A stretch of 64,000 bases of DNA from assembly GCF_900176475.1 (NCBI RefSeq), contig NZ_FWXX01000002.1, positions 632,560 through 696,559 on the forward strand. Direction: 5' to 3'. The translations under genes were made by a program, and so were the position numbers. Shown here in pieces: positions 55,566-64,000 of this stretch (its first letter is position 1; each line of letters begins with the position of its first letter). The stretch comes from Tropicibacter naphthalenivorans (GTDB taxonomy: Bacteria; Pseudomonadota; Alphaproteobacteria; Rhodobacterales; Rhodobacteraceae). The notes under the pieces were generated by a model, which was not told the origin of the DNA, did no database searches, and saw only the letters and a list, made by a program, of their open reading frames with translations.

Positions 55566-56123
55566 TTACTCGGACTCCGCTTCTTTGCGCTCCAGCAGGG
55601 AATAGGACGTGATGATCTCGCCCGTGACCTGCGCGCGGATGGCGCGGCCTTCTTCGTTGCGCTTGGAGCCGGCGTTCGCGGCCTTGCGGATCAGCCGGCC
55701 AAGCTGCTGGTTCAGCGTCTGCTGCAACCGCGCGGCCTTGCGGCCCTCTTCGCCGGTGACTGTTTTGTACAGCTCCATGAACTCTTCGTCCTCAGAGGCG
55801 GTTTTCATCACTGTCAGCACAAAATGTTCGTCGAACTTGCCGTCCTTATCCAACATCTGGGCCAGAGCGACCACGTGGTCGATGACTTCGCGCTTGGCCT
55901 TGAGACGCTGCGCCAGCAGATCGCCCTCTTCGGCGGTCTCCAGCAGGTGCAGTTCCAGAACCTTTTGCAGGTAGTGGCCCAGCGTCATGCCTTCGGCTTT
56001 GGCCAGACGGGTCAGGCGCGTGCGCACCTGCGGATCCAGCGGCAGGGCAATGTTCGCAGTCGCCGCCGCGCGGGCACGCTTTTTGGGGGCCTGTTCGGCC
56101 TCGGGAGTGGTTTCGGTTGCCAT
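55566..56123 (-). CDS. RHH-like DNA-binding protein candidate
   Basis: A 185-residue protein with an Ala/Glu/Lys N-terminal tail (EAEQAPKKRARAAATA), a ribbon-helix-helix-like strand and helices (ANIALPLDPQVRTRLTRLAKAEGMTLGHYLQKVLELHLL) and a long helical C-terminus (QQTLNQQLGRLIRKAANAGSKRNEEG). AAGGAG precedes ATG 56123. It could be a repressor or a structural DNA-binding protein; homologues are unknown to me. The 288-bp gap up to the divergent metY is AT-rich and contains three GTTAAC sites. Confidence 0.6.
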   Translation of the reverse strand: MATETTPEAEQAPKKRARAAATANIALPLDPQVRTRLTRLAKAEGMTLGHYLQKVLELHLLETAEEGDLLAQRLKAKREVIDHVVALAQMLDKDGKFDEHFVLTVMKTASEDEEFMELYKTVTGEEGRKAARLQQTLNQQLGRLIRKAANAGSKRNEEGRAIRAQVTGEIITSYSLLERKEAESE

Positions 56124-56411
56124 GTTTGGCGTCTCCTTGCTCAGGGAGTTTATTGTTTTGATAACCGCTACAGTGAAGGAAAACTCTACTGCTTTGTTAA
56201 CCATTTGGCTGCACCCAGCATTGGCGCAAAGGTTAACTTCCGTCAAGGCTTCTCCTCATACAGTGACTCTATGTTGCTCGCCTTGGTTGCATATCGCACC
56301 TAAACGCGCAGAATTCGGGCAAATTCCCCGCGCCCCAAGGGCAACAGGGCCGTTGTTCGGACGCACACAATCGCATACCCATATCCTGACGGAGAATTTT
56401 GGGAGGATTCT

Positions 56412-57698
56412 ATGACCGACGCACCCAGCTACGGCTTTGATACGCTACAGATTCACGCGGGCGCCCGCCCGGACCCGGCCACCGGCGCACGCCAGGTGCC
56501 GATCTATCAGACCACGGCCTATGTGTTCCGCGATGCCGAGCACGCGGCGGCATTGTTCAACCTCCAAGAGGTCGGCTACATCTATTCGCGCCTGACCAAC
56601 CCCACCGTGGCGGCCTTGCAGGAACGGGTTGCCACCCTCGAGGGCGGCGCGGGCGCGGTGTGCTGCTCGTCCGGCCACGCGGCGCAGATCATGGCGCTGT
56701 TCCCGATCATGGCACCGGGGCGCAACATCGTGGTGTCGACGCGCCTGTATGGCGGCTCGATCACCCAGTTCAGCCAGACCATCAAGCGCTTTGGCTGGTC
56801 GGCCAAATTCGTGGATTTCGACGACACCGACGCGGTGGCGGCCGCGATTGACGACGACACCCGCGCGGTGTTCTGCGAGAGCATCGCCAACCCCGGTGGC
56901 TATATCACTGACCTTGACGCCATCGCGGCGGTGGCTGATCAGGCCGGCCTGCCCCTGATCGTGGACAACACCTCGGCCACGCCCTATTTGTGCCGCCCGA
57001 TCGAACACGGCGCGACGCTGGTGGTACATTCCATGACCAAGTACCTGACCGGCAACGGCACGGTGACCGGCGGCGTGGTGGTGGACAGCGGCAACTTTGA
57101 CTGGTCGGCCAGCGACAAGTTCCCCTCGCTCAGCGCACCCGAGCCCGCCTATCACGGGCTGAAATTCCACGAGACCTTTGGGCCGCTGGCCTTTACCTTT
57201 CACGGCATCGCCATCGGTCTGCGCGATCTGGGCATGACGCTGAACCCGCAGGCGGCGCATTACACCTTGATGGGGATTGAGACGCTGTCGCTGCGGATGC
57301 AGCGCCACACCGAGAACGCCATGCGCGTGGCCAGCTGGCTGGAAAACCACCCGGCGGTCGAGCTGGTGACCTATGCGGGGCTGCCCTCTTCGCCGTATAA
57401 CGACCGGGTGGCGCGGATTTGCCCCAACGGCGCGGGCGGGCTGTTCACCGTGGCGCTCAAGGGTGGGTACGATTCCTGCGTCAAGTTCGTGGATTCGTTG
57501 CAGATTTTCAGCCATGTGGCGAACCTTGGGGACACGCGCAGCCTTGTGATCCACTCGGCCTCGACCACCCACCGCCAGCTGACCGAAGAGCAGCAGATCG
57601 CGGCGGGCGCGGCCCCCAACGTGGTCCGCATTTCCATCGGGATCGAAGACGCGGACGACCTGATCGCCGATCTCGATCAGGCGCTGAACCAAGCGTAA
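56412..57698 (+). CDS. metY: O-acetylhomoserine sulfhydrylase
   Basis: A 428-residue PLP enzyme of the Cys/Met metabolism family that forms homocysteine (or methionine) from O-acetylhomoserine and sulfide. The PLP lysine is in VVHSMTKYLTGNGT; the N-terminal FDTLQIHAGARPDPATGARQVPIYQTTAY and YSRLTNPTVAALQERVATLEGG and the C-terminal SLVIHSASTTHRQL are as in MetY. GGGAGG lies 8 bases before ATG 56412. No riboswitch was recognised upstream. Terminator behind. Confidence 0.95.
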   Translation: MTDAPSYGFDTLQIHAGARPDPATGARQVPIYQTTAYVFRDAEHAAALFNLQEVGYIYSRLTNPTVAALQERVATLEGGAGAVCCSSGHAAQIMALFPIMAPGRNIVVSTRLYGGSITQFSQTIKRFGWSAKFVDFDDTDAVAAAIDDDTRAVFCESIANPGGYITDLDAIAAVADQAGLPLIVDNTSATPYLCRPIEHGATLVVHSMTKYLTGNGTVTGGVVVDSGNFDWSASDKFPSLSAPEPAYHGLKFHETFGPLAFTFHGIAIGLRDLGMTLNPQAAHYTLMGIETLSLRMQRHTENAMRVASWLENHPAVELVTYAGLPSSPYNDRVARICPNGAGGLFTVALKGGYDSCVKFVDSLQIFSHVANLGDTRSLVIHSASTTHRQLTEEQQIAAGAAPNVVRISIGIEDADDLIADLDQALNQA

Positions 57699-57716
57699 AT
57701 CGTCAGGAGACTAATC

Positions 57717-57743
57717 AGGGGGGGGCAAAGCGCCCCCCCTTTT
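57717..57743 (+). terminator. Terminator of metY
   Basis: A G7/C7 stem with flanking A-T pair and a GCAAAGCG loop, followed by TTTT, 19 bases after the metY stop and facing the convergent SIMPL gene. Confidence 0.8.
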
Positions 57744-57745
57744 CC

Positions 57746-58432
57746 TTACTCGCCCAGCGAAAAGACCACTGTCACGCTATCGGACACCACCGTTTCCCCG
57801 GCTGCGACGGGCACGTCCGCCATCGCTTCGACGCTGCGCGCGGACGTATAACGAAACTCGGGCAAGCTCCCGCCCTCTTCGATCGACAGGATCGGCCCAA
57901 GCGGCATCCCCGCCGCCTCGGCGTACAACTGCGCCTTGGCCAAGGCATCCGCCACGGCGGCCCTGCGCGCCTTATCCTCGACGGGGCGCGGATCGGTTAG
58001 GCCAAAGCTGAGACCCGACAGGTCGTTTGCCCCGCTTTCCAGCACCGTTTGCAGGATCTCGCCAAGGCCGTCCAAGTCCCGCACCCGCACGCGCAGCAGG
58101 TTGCTGGCGCGATAGCCGCTGACCTCATTGTCGCCGCTGGCAGTGCGGTTCCACACCTCGCCCACCGACAGGTTCGCGGTCTGCATGTCGCGCGGCGCGA
58201 TGCCCATTTCGGTCAGCTTGGCCATGATGGCGTCCACCGCCTCGGATGTCTGGTTCACCGCCAACAAGGGTTCAGCCGCCGTGTATTCGACGCCCAAAGA
58301 CACGGTCGCCATATCCGGGGTCGCGGCGATCCGGCCCTGCCCCGTGACCGTCAGGGTTGCAGGGTCGGCCAAGGCGGGCAGCGCCGCCCCCAGCGCCAGA
58401 CACAGGCTTAGGATTCGCGCGTGGGTTCTCAT
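57746..58432 (-). CDS. SIMPL-domain (DUF541) periplasmic protein
   Basis: A 228-residue exported protein: signal peptide (LSLCLALGAALPALA) and a SIMPL domain (LTVTGQGRIAATPDMATVSLGVEY, then YRASNLLRVRVRDLDGLGEIL, KARRAAVADALAKAQLYAEAAGMPLG). The family includes the oxidative-stress protein YggE and outer-membrane-associated relatives that form ring-like assemblies; its exact role is not known. ATG 58432. Confidence 0.87.
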   Translation of the reverse strand: MRTHARILSLCLALGAALPALADPATLTVTGQGRIAATPDMATVSLGVEYTAAEPLLAVNQTSEAVDAIMAKLTEMGIAPRDMQTANLSVGEVWNRTASGDNEVSGYRASNLLRVRVRDLDGLGEILQTVLESGANDLSGLSFGLTDPRPVEDKARRAAVADALAKAQLYAEAAGMPLGPILSIEEGGSLPEFRYTSARSVEAMADVPVAAGETVVSDSVTVVFSLGE

Positions 58433-58597
58433 GGTTGGATGTCCTCCGTTAAAACATCATTAAAGTCGTCGCTGAACGGCCCCCAGACAAGTGGGGAAAA
58501 CCCAGTCTTTCGTTGCCTCGGCAAAGACTTGCTGTAGACTGTTCATCAGACGCATAAAGACTCCCACCGGCTTGGCAGGACTGGTAAAGAGCGGCCC

Positions 58598-61500
58598 ATG
58601 GTACCAAATTTCGCGCTTTCTCTTTCATTCGAGGGCATCGCCCTTTTGCGCCGGATGGGCGACAAATGGGCTCGGATTCAGGAAATCCCGTTGGACGGCG
58701 GCGATCTGGACGCGGCAGTGATTGCGCTGCGCGACCGAGCGGAATCGCTGGACCCAAAGGGCTCCGAAGTTGTTGTGTTGATCCCCGCCGAGCAGATCCG
58801 CTTTTTGGACTTGCCCGATCTGGGCGGCGATGACATTGCCCGCGAGGTGGCCATTCGCGCCGCGCTGGACGGGGCGACGCCCTATGCGGTCAAGGATCTG
58901 ACCTTTGACTATTCGCTGGCGGGCGGGCGGATGCTGGTCGCCGCCGTGGCGAATGAGACGCTGCAAGAGGCGCTGGAGTTTTCCAAGTCGCACGGCTTTA
59001 CACCCGTGTCCTACGCGGCGCAGGCCCCTGAGGGGGCGTTTGCGGGCGCGGTGCACTTTGGCAAGGCCAAGGGCTGGCGTCGCGCGGCCAAGCGCTTGCC
59101 GCAAGCCATTGATATCGTTGCCGCAGATGAGGCGGCCTTGATGCCGGTTGCGGCTGAGGTTGCGCCAGAGCCGGTAGCAGAGCCAGCGCCAGAGCCAATG
59201 CCGGAACCGGCGGTGGACACGCCCCCGGCCCCCGCCGCAGACGCAGCGCCAGAGGCCGAGCCCATCGCAGAGGCAGCGCCCGAAACACCTGCGCCCGACA
59301 CGCCCGAGCCGACCGACGAAGACGCGCCGCAGCTGGCCCTTGATCTGCCTGCCCAGACGCCAGAGGCCGATCCCGCAGAAACCGAAGAGGAAGAGCGCCA
59401 GCGCCGCCGGGCCAAACGCGCCGAGCGCAAGGCCCGCAAGCAGGCCGAGGAAGAGGCGACCGCCGAGGCGGCCTTGCCCGCCGCAGACGCCGACCCTGTA
59501 GAGGACGCGCCCGTTGTTCCGCTCGCCGAGGACGAGCCCGCCTCGCTTGCGCAAACGCCCGAACCAGAGACCGGCGCGCCGCAGCAGGCCGAGGTGGAAA
59601 CCGCCGCTGCCGAGGACGACGCCAAGGCCGATGCTGCGGCTCAGACCGACGCGCCCGCACCTGACGAGCCGCAAGATCCTGCGGACGAGACCGCCGAAGA
59701 CGCGCCCGAGCCAGAGCCAGAGGAAACGCCCAAACCGCCCGAACCGGGACTGGTCGCCTCAATCCCCGAGCCGCCCGCCACCGCCCCGGCCTTCCCCAGC
59801 GTTGCGCCAGAACCCACTGGCACCCCGCGCGTTTCCGCGCCTTCCGTCAAAGCTGATGACGCCAAGGGCACGCCGATCTCGATCACCGCCGAGGACACCG
59901 TTTCTGCCGAAGGCGAGGCTCCGGCTTTTGCCTCGGTGCGGGCGACGCGCGGCACCGACGCGATCCCGCCCGCACCGCGCCCTCTGACGCTGGGCGATGG
60001 GGATGGCGCTGCCAAACCGCGCTTTACCCCGGTTTTGGACGGTGCGTCCCCGCAGGCCGCACCCGCGGTTGCCAAGCCAGACACCGGCGTTCCATCCAGC
60101 GATCAAGGCGATGCGGACGCTCAGGCCGACAAGGGCGCGCGCGCCTCTGTGCCCAAAGCCGCCGCCGGGGCGCTTGTTGGCGCTTTGGCCCGCGGGGGCG
60201 GCGTGCTGCGCACGCGCCTGAACCAAGCCAAGGCGGACAAAGCTGCCAAAGCCAAGGACAAACCCAAGGCGAAGGCCAAATCTCAGCCGCCTGCCGAACG
60301 CCCCACCGCTCCGGCGGTCACGCCCCCGGCAGCCCCCAAGGACGTGGCGGCTAAGGATACAGCCAAGGCACCCGCCCTTGCGGCCCGCACCGCCGAGCCG
60401 ACACCCGCAGCCCCCGCCGTCAAAGGCCCAAGCACCCTGTCCAAGCTGGCCGCCCTGCGCGCGGCGGCCCCCGGCACCCCGGCCTTGGCCGCAGGCGGCG
60501 CGGCGGCTCTGGACGCCAGCGAAGCCGAACGGATGACCGTCTTTGGCGCGCGCGGCCAGCAAAAGGTCGGCGGCAAGCCGCGCTTCCTTGGTCTGATCCT
60601 GACCGCGACGCTGATCATGTTCCTGATCGCCGTGGCCGCTTGGGCGTCGGTGTTCCTTGACGATGGGCTGGCGTCTTTGTTTGGCGGGGAAGAGCCAGAG
60701 GCGGTCGCCTCTCTGCCCCAAGACGCGATTGTTGTCCCCGACGCCCTGCCCGAAGCGCCGGTGACCGTGGACAACGCCGTGGAACTGGCCGCGCTGGAGA
60801 CCGGTCCCGCGCCAGACACCGCGCCGCCCGCCCTGACCGTTCCGGTCGATCCGCAGACTCTGACGCCCGAAGAGGCCGCCGCCACCTACGCCGCAACCGG
60901 CATCTGGCAGCGCACGCCCACGGCGCCGATGCTGCCGCCCACCGACGGTGTGGATGATGTTTATGTCGCCTCGATCGATCCCAAGGTGCAGGAATTGGAC
61001 GCGGTCGCCCTGCCCGACCCGCTGGACATGGCCCAAGAGCCGCGCATGGACGATCCGGGCCTGCCACCCCCCGCCGGGATGGTGTTCGACTTTGACAATC
61101 GCGGCTTGGTGCGCGCCACGCCCGAAGGCGCTTTGACGCCCGATGGCCTGCGGATTTTCACCGGCCTGCCCCCGGTGATCCCGCCGCTGCGAAATCCGCC
61201 GCTGGTCCTGCCCTCGGAAGACCCTGCGCAAGAAGACGCCGCCAACCCACTGCGCAACCTGCGCCCCGAAGCGCGCCCGGACGACCTGCTGGAACAGCTG
61301 GAACGCGCCACGCTGGGCGGGATTTCCTTGCAAGAGCTGGCCAAGATCCGCCCGGTGATGCGCCCGAAAACCGCGCAGGAAACTGCGCAAGAGGCAGAGC
61401 CTGACACCCCCGCCACCGCCCAGGCCGTGGCCCAGTCGCTGAAACCCGTGCCGCGCCCGCGCAACATCGCCGCCATCGTTCAACGCGCCGAAGCGCAGCG

Positions 61501-61810
61501 CCCCGCCGAGCCGGTTCAGACCGCCGCCGTGGCGCCGCGCACCGTGTCCCCCTCTGGTCCGACCGCCACCACCGTGGCCCGGGCCGCCACGGATAACAAC
61601 GCGATCAACCTTAATAAAATTGCGCTTATCGGGGTCTATGGCACGCCGTCCAAGCGCCGCGCGCTGGTGCGCATCCCCAGCTCTGGCAAATACCAAAAGG
61701 TCACCGTGGGCGACCGCCTCGATGGCGGCCGCGTCAAGGCGATCCAGGAAGACGCGCTGATCTACGTGAAAAGCGGCCGCTTGATCACCCTGAAGATGCC
61801 GCGCGGCTAA
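58598..61810 (+). CDS. Large single-pass protein with PilM/GspL-like and GspC/PilP-like ends
   Basis: A 1070-residue protein. Residues 1-160 resemble the actin-like N-terminus of PilM/GspL (VVVLIPAEQIRFLDLPDLGG, ATPYAVKDLTFDYSLAGGRMLVAAVANETLQ). Residues about 180-650 are an Ala/Pro/Glu/Lys-rich linker of low complexity. One membrane helix (about 661-685, LGLILTATLIMFLIAVAAWA) leads to the periplasm. The last 70 residues (ALIGVYGTPSKRRALVRIPS, YQKVTVGDRLDGGRVKAIQ, ITLKMPRG) look like the GspC/PilP homology region that docks to secretins. No other secretion genes are here. The whole is an unusual fusion; function unknown. Confidence 0.7.
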   Translation: MVPNFALSLSFEGIALLRRMGDKWARIQEIPLDGGDLDAAVIALRDRAESLDPKGSEVVVLIPAEQIRFLDLPDLGGDDIAREVAIRAALDGATPYAVKDLTFDYSLAGGRMLVAAVANETLQEALEFSKSHGFTPVSYAAQAPEGAFAGAVHFGKAKGWRRAAKRLPQAIDIVAADEAALMPVAAEVAPEPVAEPAPEPMPEPAVDTPPAPAADAAPEAEPIAEAAPETPAPDTPEPTDEDAPQLALDLPAQTPEADPAETEEEERQRRRAKRAERKARKQAEEEATAEAALPAADADPVEDAPVVPLAEDEPASLAQTPEPETGAPQQAEVETAAAEDDAKADAAAQTDAPAPDEPQDPADETAEDAPEPEPEETPKPPEPGLVASIPEPPATAPAFPSVAPEPTGTPRVSAPSVKADDAKGTPISITAEDTVSAEGEAPAFASVRATRGTDAIPPAPRPLTLGDGDGAAKPRFTPVLDGASPQAAPAVAKPDTGVPSSDQGDADAQADKGARASVPKAAAGALVGALARGGGVLRTRLNQAKADKAAKAKDKPKAKAKSQPPAERPTAPAVTPPAAPKDVAAKDTAKAPALAARTAEPTPAAPAVKGPSTLSKLAALRAAAPGTPALAAGGAAALDASEAERMTVFGARGQQKVGGKPRFLGLILTATLIMFLIAVAAWASVFLDDGLASLFGGEEPEAVASLPQDAIVVPDALPEAPVTVDNAVELAALETGPAPDTAPPALTVPVDPQTLTPEEAAATYAATGIWQRTPTAPMLPPTDGVDDVYVASIDPKVQELDAVALPDPLDMAQEPRMDDPGLPPPAGMVFDFDNRGLVRATPEGALTPDGLRIFTGLPPVIPPLRNPPLVLPSEDPAQEDAANPLRNLRPEARPDDLLEQLERATLGGISLQELAKIRPVMRPKTAQETAQEAEPDTPATAQAVAQSLKPVPRPRNIAAIVQRAEAQRPAEPVQTAAVAPRTVSPSGPTATTVARAATDNNAINLNKIALIGVYGTPSKRRALVRIPSSGKYQKVTVGDRLDGGRVKAIQEDALIYVKSGRLITLKMPRG

Positions 61811-61813
61811 GCG

Positions 61814-62911
61814 CTATTCTGCGGCGCTCAACTCGCCGTTTGCGATCTGCTCTTGCTCGATGGATTCGAACAATGCGCGGAAGTTGCCTTCGCCAAAACC
61901 ATCGTCACCCTTGCGCTGGATAAACTCGAAAAAGATCGGCCCGATCACGGTTTTCGAGAAAATCTGAAGCAGGATCTTGGTCTCTCCGCCGTCCAAAACG
62001 CCTTCGCCGTCGATCAAAATGCCGTGGCGTTTCATCCGCTCGACCGGTTCGCTGTGGCCCGACACCCGGTCAAACGACAAGTCATAGTAGCTGTCCGGCG
62101 GCCCCGGCATGAACTGCACGCCCATGTCCGCAATCGCATCGGTGGCGTCATAAATGTCGCGCGCGCCGACCGCGATGTGCTGGATGCCCTCGCCCTTGTA
62201 CTTCTTGAGATAGGCCACGATCTGCCCGGTTTCGCCCCGGTCTTCGTTGATCGGGATACGAATGCGCCCACACGGCGAGGTCAGCGCACGGCTGAACAGC
62301 CCGGTGAACTTGCCCTCGATGTCAAAGAACCGAATTTCCTTGAAGTTGAACAGATCGCCGTAAAAGCGAAACCACGTGTCCATGTTGCCCTTGAACACGT
62401 TGTGGGTCAGGTGGTCGAGATAGTAAAAGCCGACGCCGCGCGGCTTGGATTGCGCGATCCAGTTAAACTCGGCGTTATAGGGCGAGGTGTCGTAATACTG
62501 GTCGGTGAAATACAGCAGCGAGCCGCCAATGCCCTTGATCGCGGGCCAATCGACGGTTTTGCCGGGGCCGTTATAAGGCTCGGCCCCCTGCGCAATGGCG
62601 TGCTGATAGGCGTGCTGGGCGTCCACCACCCGCCACGCCATAGAAGGCGCGCAGGGGCCGTGTTCTTCGGTGAACCGGGCGGCAAAACTGTCCGGGTCGG
62701 CGTTGAGAACGTAGGTGATGTCACCCTGCTGCCAAAGCTCAACCGGCTTGGTTTTATGCGTGGCGACGTGGCTGTAGCCCATGCGCGTAAAGGTCTCGCG
62801 CAGCTCCTGCGGATTGGGATGAGCGAATTCGACGAACTCAAAGCCGTCGGTGCCAGCGGGATTGTCTTGCGTAATGGTCGACTGCGGGGCGTCGTGCGGG
62901 AACGGTCCCAT
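61814..62911 (-). CDS. hpd: 4-hydroxyphenylpyruvate dioxygenase
   Basis: A 365-residue Fe(II) enzyme that turns 4-hydroxyphenylpyruvate into homogentisate in tyrosine breakdown. The iron ligands fit YYLDHLTHNV (His), GIQHIAV (His) and FFEFIQRKG (Glu); the C-terminal QIFSKTVIGPIFFEFIQRKGDDGFGEGNF is highly typical. AGGAGG precedes ATG 62911. Transcribed alone, divergent from an Lrp-type regulator, and 3 bases from the convergent 1070-residue gene. Confidence 0.97.
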   Translation of the reverse strand: MGPFPHDAPQSTITQDNPAGTDGFEFVEFAHPNPQELRETFTRMGYSHVATHKTKPVELWQQGDITYVLNADPDSFAARFTEEHGPCAPSMAWRVVDAQHAYQHAIAQGAEPYNGPGKTVDWPAIKGIGGSLLYFTDQYYDTSPYNAEFNWIAQSKPRGVGFYYLDHLTHNVFKGNMDTWFRFYGDLFNFKEIRFFDIEGKFTGLFSRALTSPCGRIRIPINEDRGETGQIVAYLKKYKGEGIQHIAVGARDIYDATDAIADMGVQFMPGPPDSYYDLSFDRVSGHSEPVERMKRHGILIDGEGVLDGGETKILLQIFSKTVIGPIFFEFIQRKGDDGFGEGNFRALFESIEQEQIANGELSAAE

Positions 62912-63042
62912 GATGTATCCTCCTGCGCGTTGTGCACATAGGATATCGGTGGCGACGCGCGGATGGCGCGCATAGTCGTGACATAATCGCGCCATTACGC
63001 TAAGTTGCCGCACAAATTCAGATATTGACGCGAAAACTCCGC
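62912..63042. promoter_or_regulatory. hpd-lrp divergent promoter region
   Basis: A 131-bp gap between hpd (minus) and an Lrp-type regulator (plus). It carries a TTGTGCACATA palindrome (GTGCAC core at 62931-62936) and a TATTGACGC stretch near 63023; neither can be assigned with certainty. Confidence 0.4.
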
Positions 63043-63504
63043 ATGATCCTCGATCCCACCGACATTGCCTTGCTTGCGGCCCTGCAACAAAATGGCCAAG
63101 CTACAGCCCAAGAGCTCGGCGCGCGCCTGAACCTCTCCGCCAGCCAAGCCGGTCGCCGCCGTCAACGGCTCGAAGAGGCGGGCGTGATCCAAGGGTACCG
63201 CGCTTGGCTCTCGCCGCAAAAGCTCGGCCTCACGGTCCAAGCCTTCATCCAAGTGCAGCTCGCCCGCCACGGCGCCGAAGAAGGCCGCAGTTTCGCCCGC
63301 CTCCTCAGCACCCGCGCCGAGATCACCTCGGCATGGACGATGACCGGCGATGCGGACTATCTCTTGCGCGTCTTTTGCGGCGACCTGACGGATCTCAACC
63401 GACTGATCCACGACGTGCTGCTCGCGCATCCACTAGTGTCCCGAGTGCACAGTCAAATCGTCATGGATCAACCAAAAGCCGACGCGCCCTTGCCAATCGG
63501 CTGA
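63043..63504 (+). CDS. Lrp/AsnC-family regulator next to hpd
   Basis: A 153-residue Lrp-type protein with winged HTH (ALLAALQQNGQATAQELGARLNLSASQAGRRRQRLEEAG) and RAM domain (TSAWTMTGDADYLLRVFCGDLTDLNRLIHDVLL). Divergence from hpd suggests it controls tyrosine catabolism; effector unknown. ATG 63043 is preferred; a TTG at 63025 is weaker. Followed by two copies of the composite repeat. Confidence 0.9.
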   Translation: MILDPTDIALLAALQQNGQATAQELGARLNLSASQAGRRRQRLEEAGVIQGYRAWLSPQKLGLTVQAFIQVQLARHGAEEGRSFARLLSTRAEITSAWTMTGDADYLLRVFCGDLTDLNRLIHDVLLAHPLVSRVHSQIVMDQPKADAPLPIG

Positions 63505-63505
63505 C

Positions 63506-63566
63506 AGGGGCCTTGCCCCTCTGGCCTGCGGCCATTCACCCCAGGATATTTACCAAAGAGAAGAAA
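63506..63566. repeat. Composite gene-end repeat, copy C
   Basis: Hairpin 1 AGGGGC/GCCCCT (63506-63520), hairpin 2 GGCC-TGC-GGCC (63523-63533), then CCCCAGGATATTTACC with AAAGAGAAGAAA (to 63566). Starts 2 bases after the Lrp stop. Confidence 0.85.
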
Positions 63567-63586
63567 CCCAAAGACCCGCGCCCTGT

Positions 63587-63641
63587 CTTCTTCTCTTTCA
63601 AAATATCCCGGGGGAGGCCAAAGGCCGGGGGCAGCGCCCCC
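63587..63641. repeat. Composite gene-end repeat, copy D (inverted)
   Basis: In opposite orientation to copy C: box CTTCTTCTCTTTCAAAATAT with CCCGGGGG (63587-63614), hairpin 2 GGCC-AAA-GGCC (63616-63626), hairpin 1 GGGGGC/GCCCCC (63627-63641). It ends 8 bases before the uvrD stop. C and D boxes can pair with each other. Confidence 0.85.
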
Positions 63642-63649
63642 AAACACCC

Positions 63650-64000
63650 TCAAAAAGGCACGTCGTCCGCTGCACAGATAAAGCGCGAAACAACCTTTTT
63701 GGTCCCGGCTTTTTCAAAGTCAATTTCCAGCTTGTCACCTTCGATACCGATGATTTCGCCATAGCCGAACTTGTTGTGAAAAACGCGTTCGCCGGTGGTG
63801 TAGGCCGAGACCGCTGTCAGATCGATCACCGTATTGCGGCTTTCGCGCGGTTGACTGACGGGGCGATCGGACTGGCGTTCTTGTAGGCGACGCCAGCCCG
63901 GGGAATTGTACACGTTCGCTTCGGCTACCCGGGTTTCGAGGTTCGATTTCATCCCTGTCGGCGCGGCCGCGCCATAGCCTCCGCCGTAAAGGCCCGGCGG
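63650..64000 (-). CDS. uvrD: UvrD/PcrA-family DNA helicase (3' end)
   Basis: The last 116 residues of a UvrD-type helicase run off the right edge. A Gly/Tyr-rich linker (PPGLYGGGYGAAAPTG) leads to the C-terminal Tudor-like domain typical of UvrD/PcrA: YTTGERVFHNKFGYGEIIGIEGDKLEIDFEKAGTKKVVSRFI, which contacts RNA polymerase in known members. The ATP-binding and motor domains are outside. The helicase unwinds DNA in mismatch and excision repair. Confidence 0.88.
   Translation of the reverse strand, partial: PPGLYGGGYGAAAPTGMKSNLETRVAEANVYNSPGWRRLQERQSDRPVSQPRESRNTVIDLTAVSAYTTGERVFHNKFGYGEIIGIEGDKLEIDFEKAGTKKVVSRFICAADDVPF

Noticed and set aside
56240-56411. Possible SAM-II riboswitch upstream of metY
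   Set aside because: The gap before metY is where alphaproteobacteria often carry one, but I could not find the pseudoknot pairing or the conserved GCTAAA context in the right order; only short unrelated hairpins.

Overview
The window is a stretch of GC-rich alphaproteobacterial chromosome, almost certainly from the Rhodobacteraceae (roseobacter group). The evidence is the gene content and order: glyQ and glyS separated by small membrane-protein genes and followed by a PPDK-like gene, folB-folP-glmM, hdaA-ppk-ppx, propionyl-CoA carboxylase with its ScfR-type regulator, a short ProS, and many small Lrp, Hint and RTX genes typical of the group. I see no rRNA, tRNA, CRISPR array, insertion sequence or prophage. 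The window opens inside a UbiH-like hydroxylase gene and closes inside uvrD.

Layout. 1-7.1 kb: ubiquinone hydroxylase (partial), class V aminotransferase, a secreted Hint-domain protein, two tandem Lrp regulators divergent from ilvC, and an RTX protein. 7.2-9.1 kb: hairpin repeats and a periplasmic SPOR/peptidoglycan-binding/trypsin-fold protein that has lost its catalytic triad. 9.3-16.8 kb: glyQ, a small anchored protein, a DUF1206 membrane protein, glyS and a PPDK-like protein with a degenerate ATP site. 16.9-21.0 kb: cell-wall hydrolase, folB (with an extra C-terminal region), folP and glmM. 21.1-23.5 kb: two small envelope proteins and proS. 23.8-25.2 kb: an AT-rich, mosaic pentapeptide-repeat membrane protein, the clearest sign of transfer in the window.

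25.3-32.6 kb: AI-2E permease, hdaA, ppk, a stand-alone flagellin behind CtrA-like boxes, and ppx. 32.6-35.3 kb: small exported protein, EEP-family hydrolase, TerB/J-domain protein and a glyoxalase-like protein. 35.7-36.9 kb: two tandem exported tail-collar-domain proteins. 37-51 kb: the propionate region on the minus strand (pccB, a run of small exported or lipoprotein genes, pccA, methylmalonyl-CoA mutase), with a Bcr/CflA efflux gene and the ScfR-type regulator divergent from pccB. Tandem GCAAA half-sites lie in front of pccB and in front of the regulator itself, so propionyl-CoA to succinyl-CoA conversion looks locally controlled.

51-58.4 kb: amidase, excalibur lipoprotein, gatC, UPF0173 hydrolase, a GT-A-like protein, an RHH-like protein, O-acetylhomoserine sulfhydrylase and a SIMPL-domain protein. 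58.6-61.8 kb: a 1070-residue single-pass protein that seems to join a PilM/GspL-like cytoplasmic end to a GspC/PilP-like periplasmic end. 61.8-64 kb: hpd with a divergent Lrp regulator, and the 3' end of uvrD. A composite hairpin repeat recurs at gene ends at about 1.0, 53.7 and 63.5-63.6 kb.
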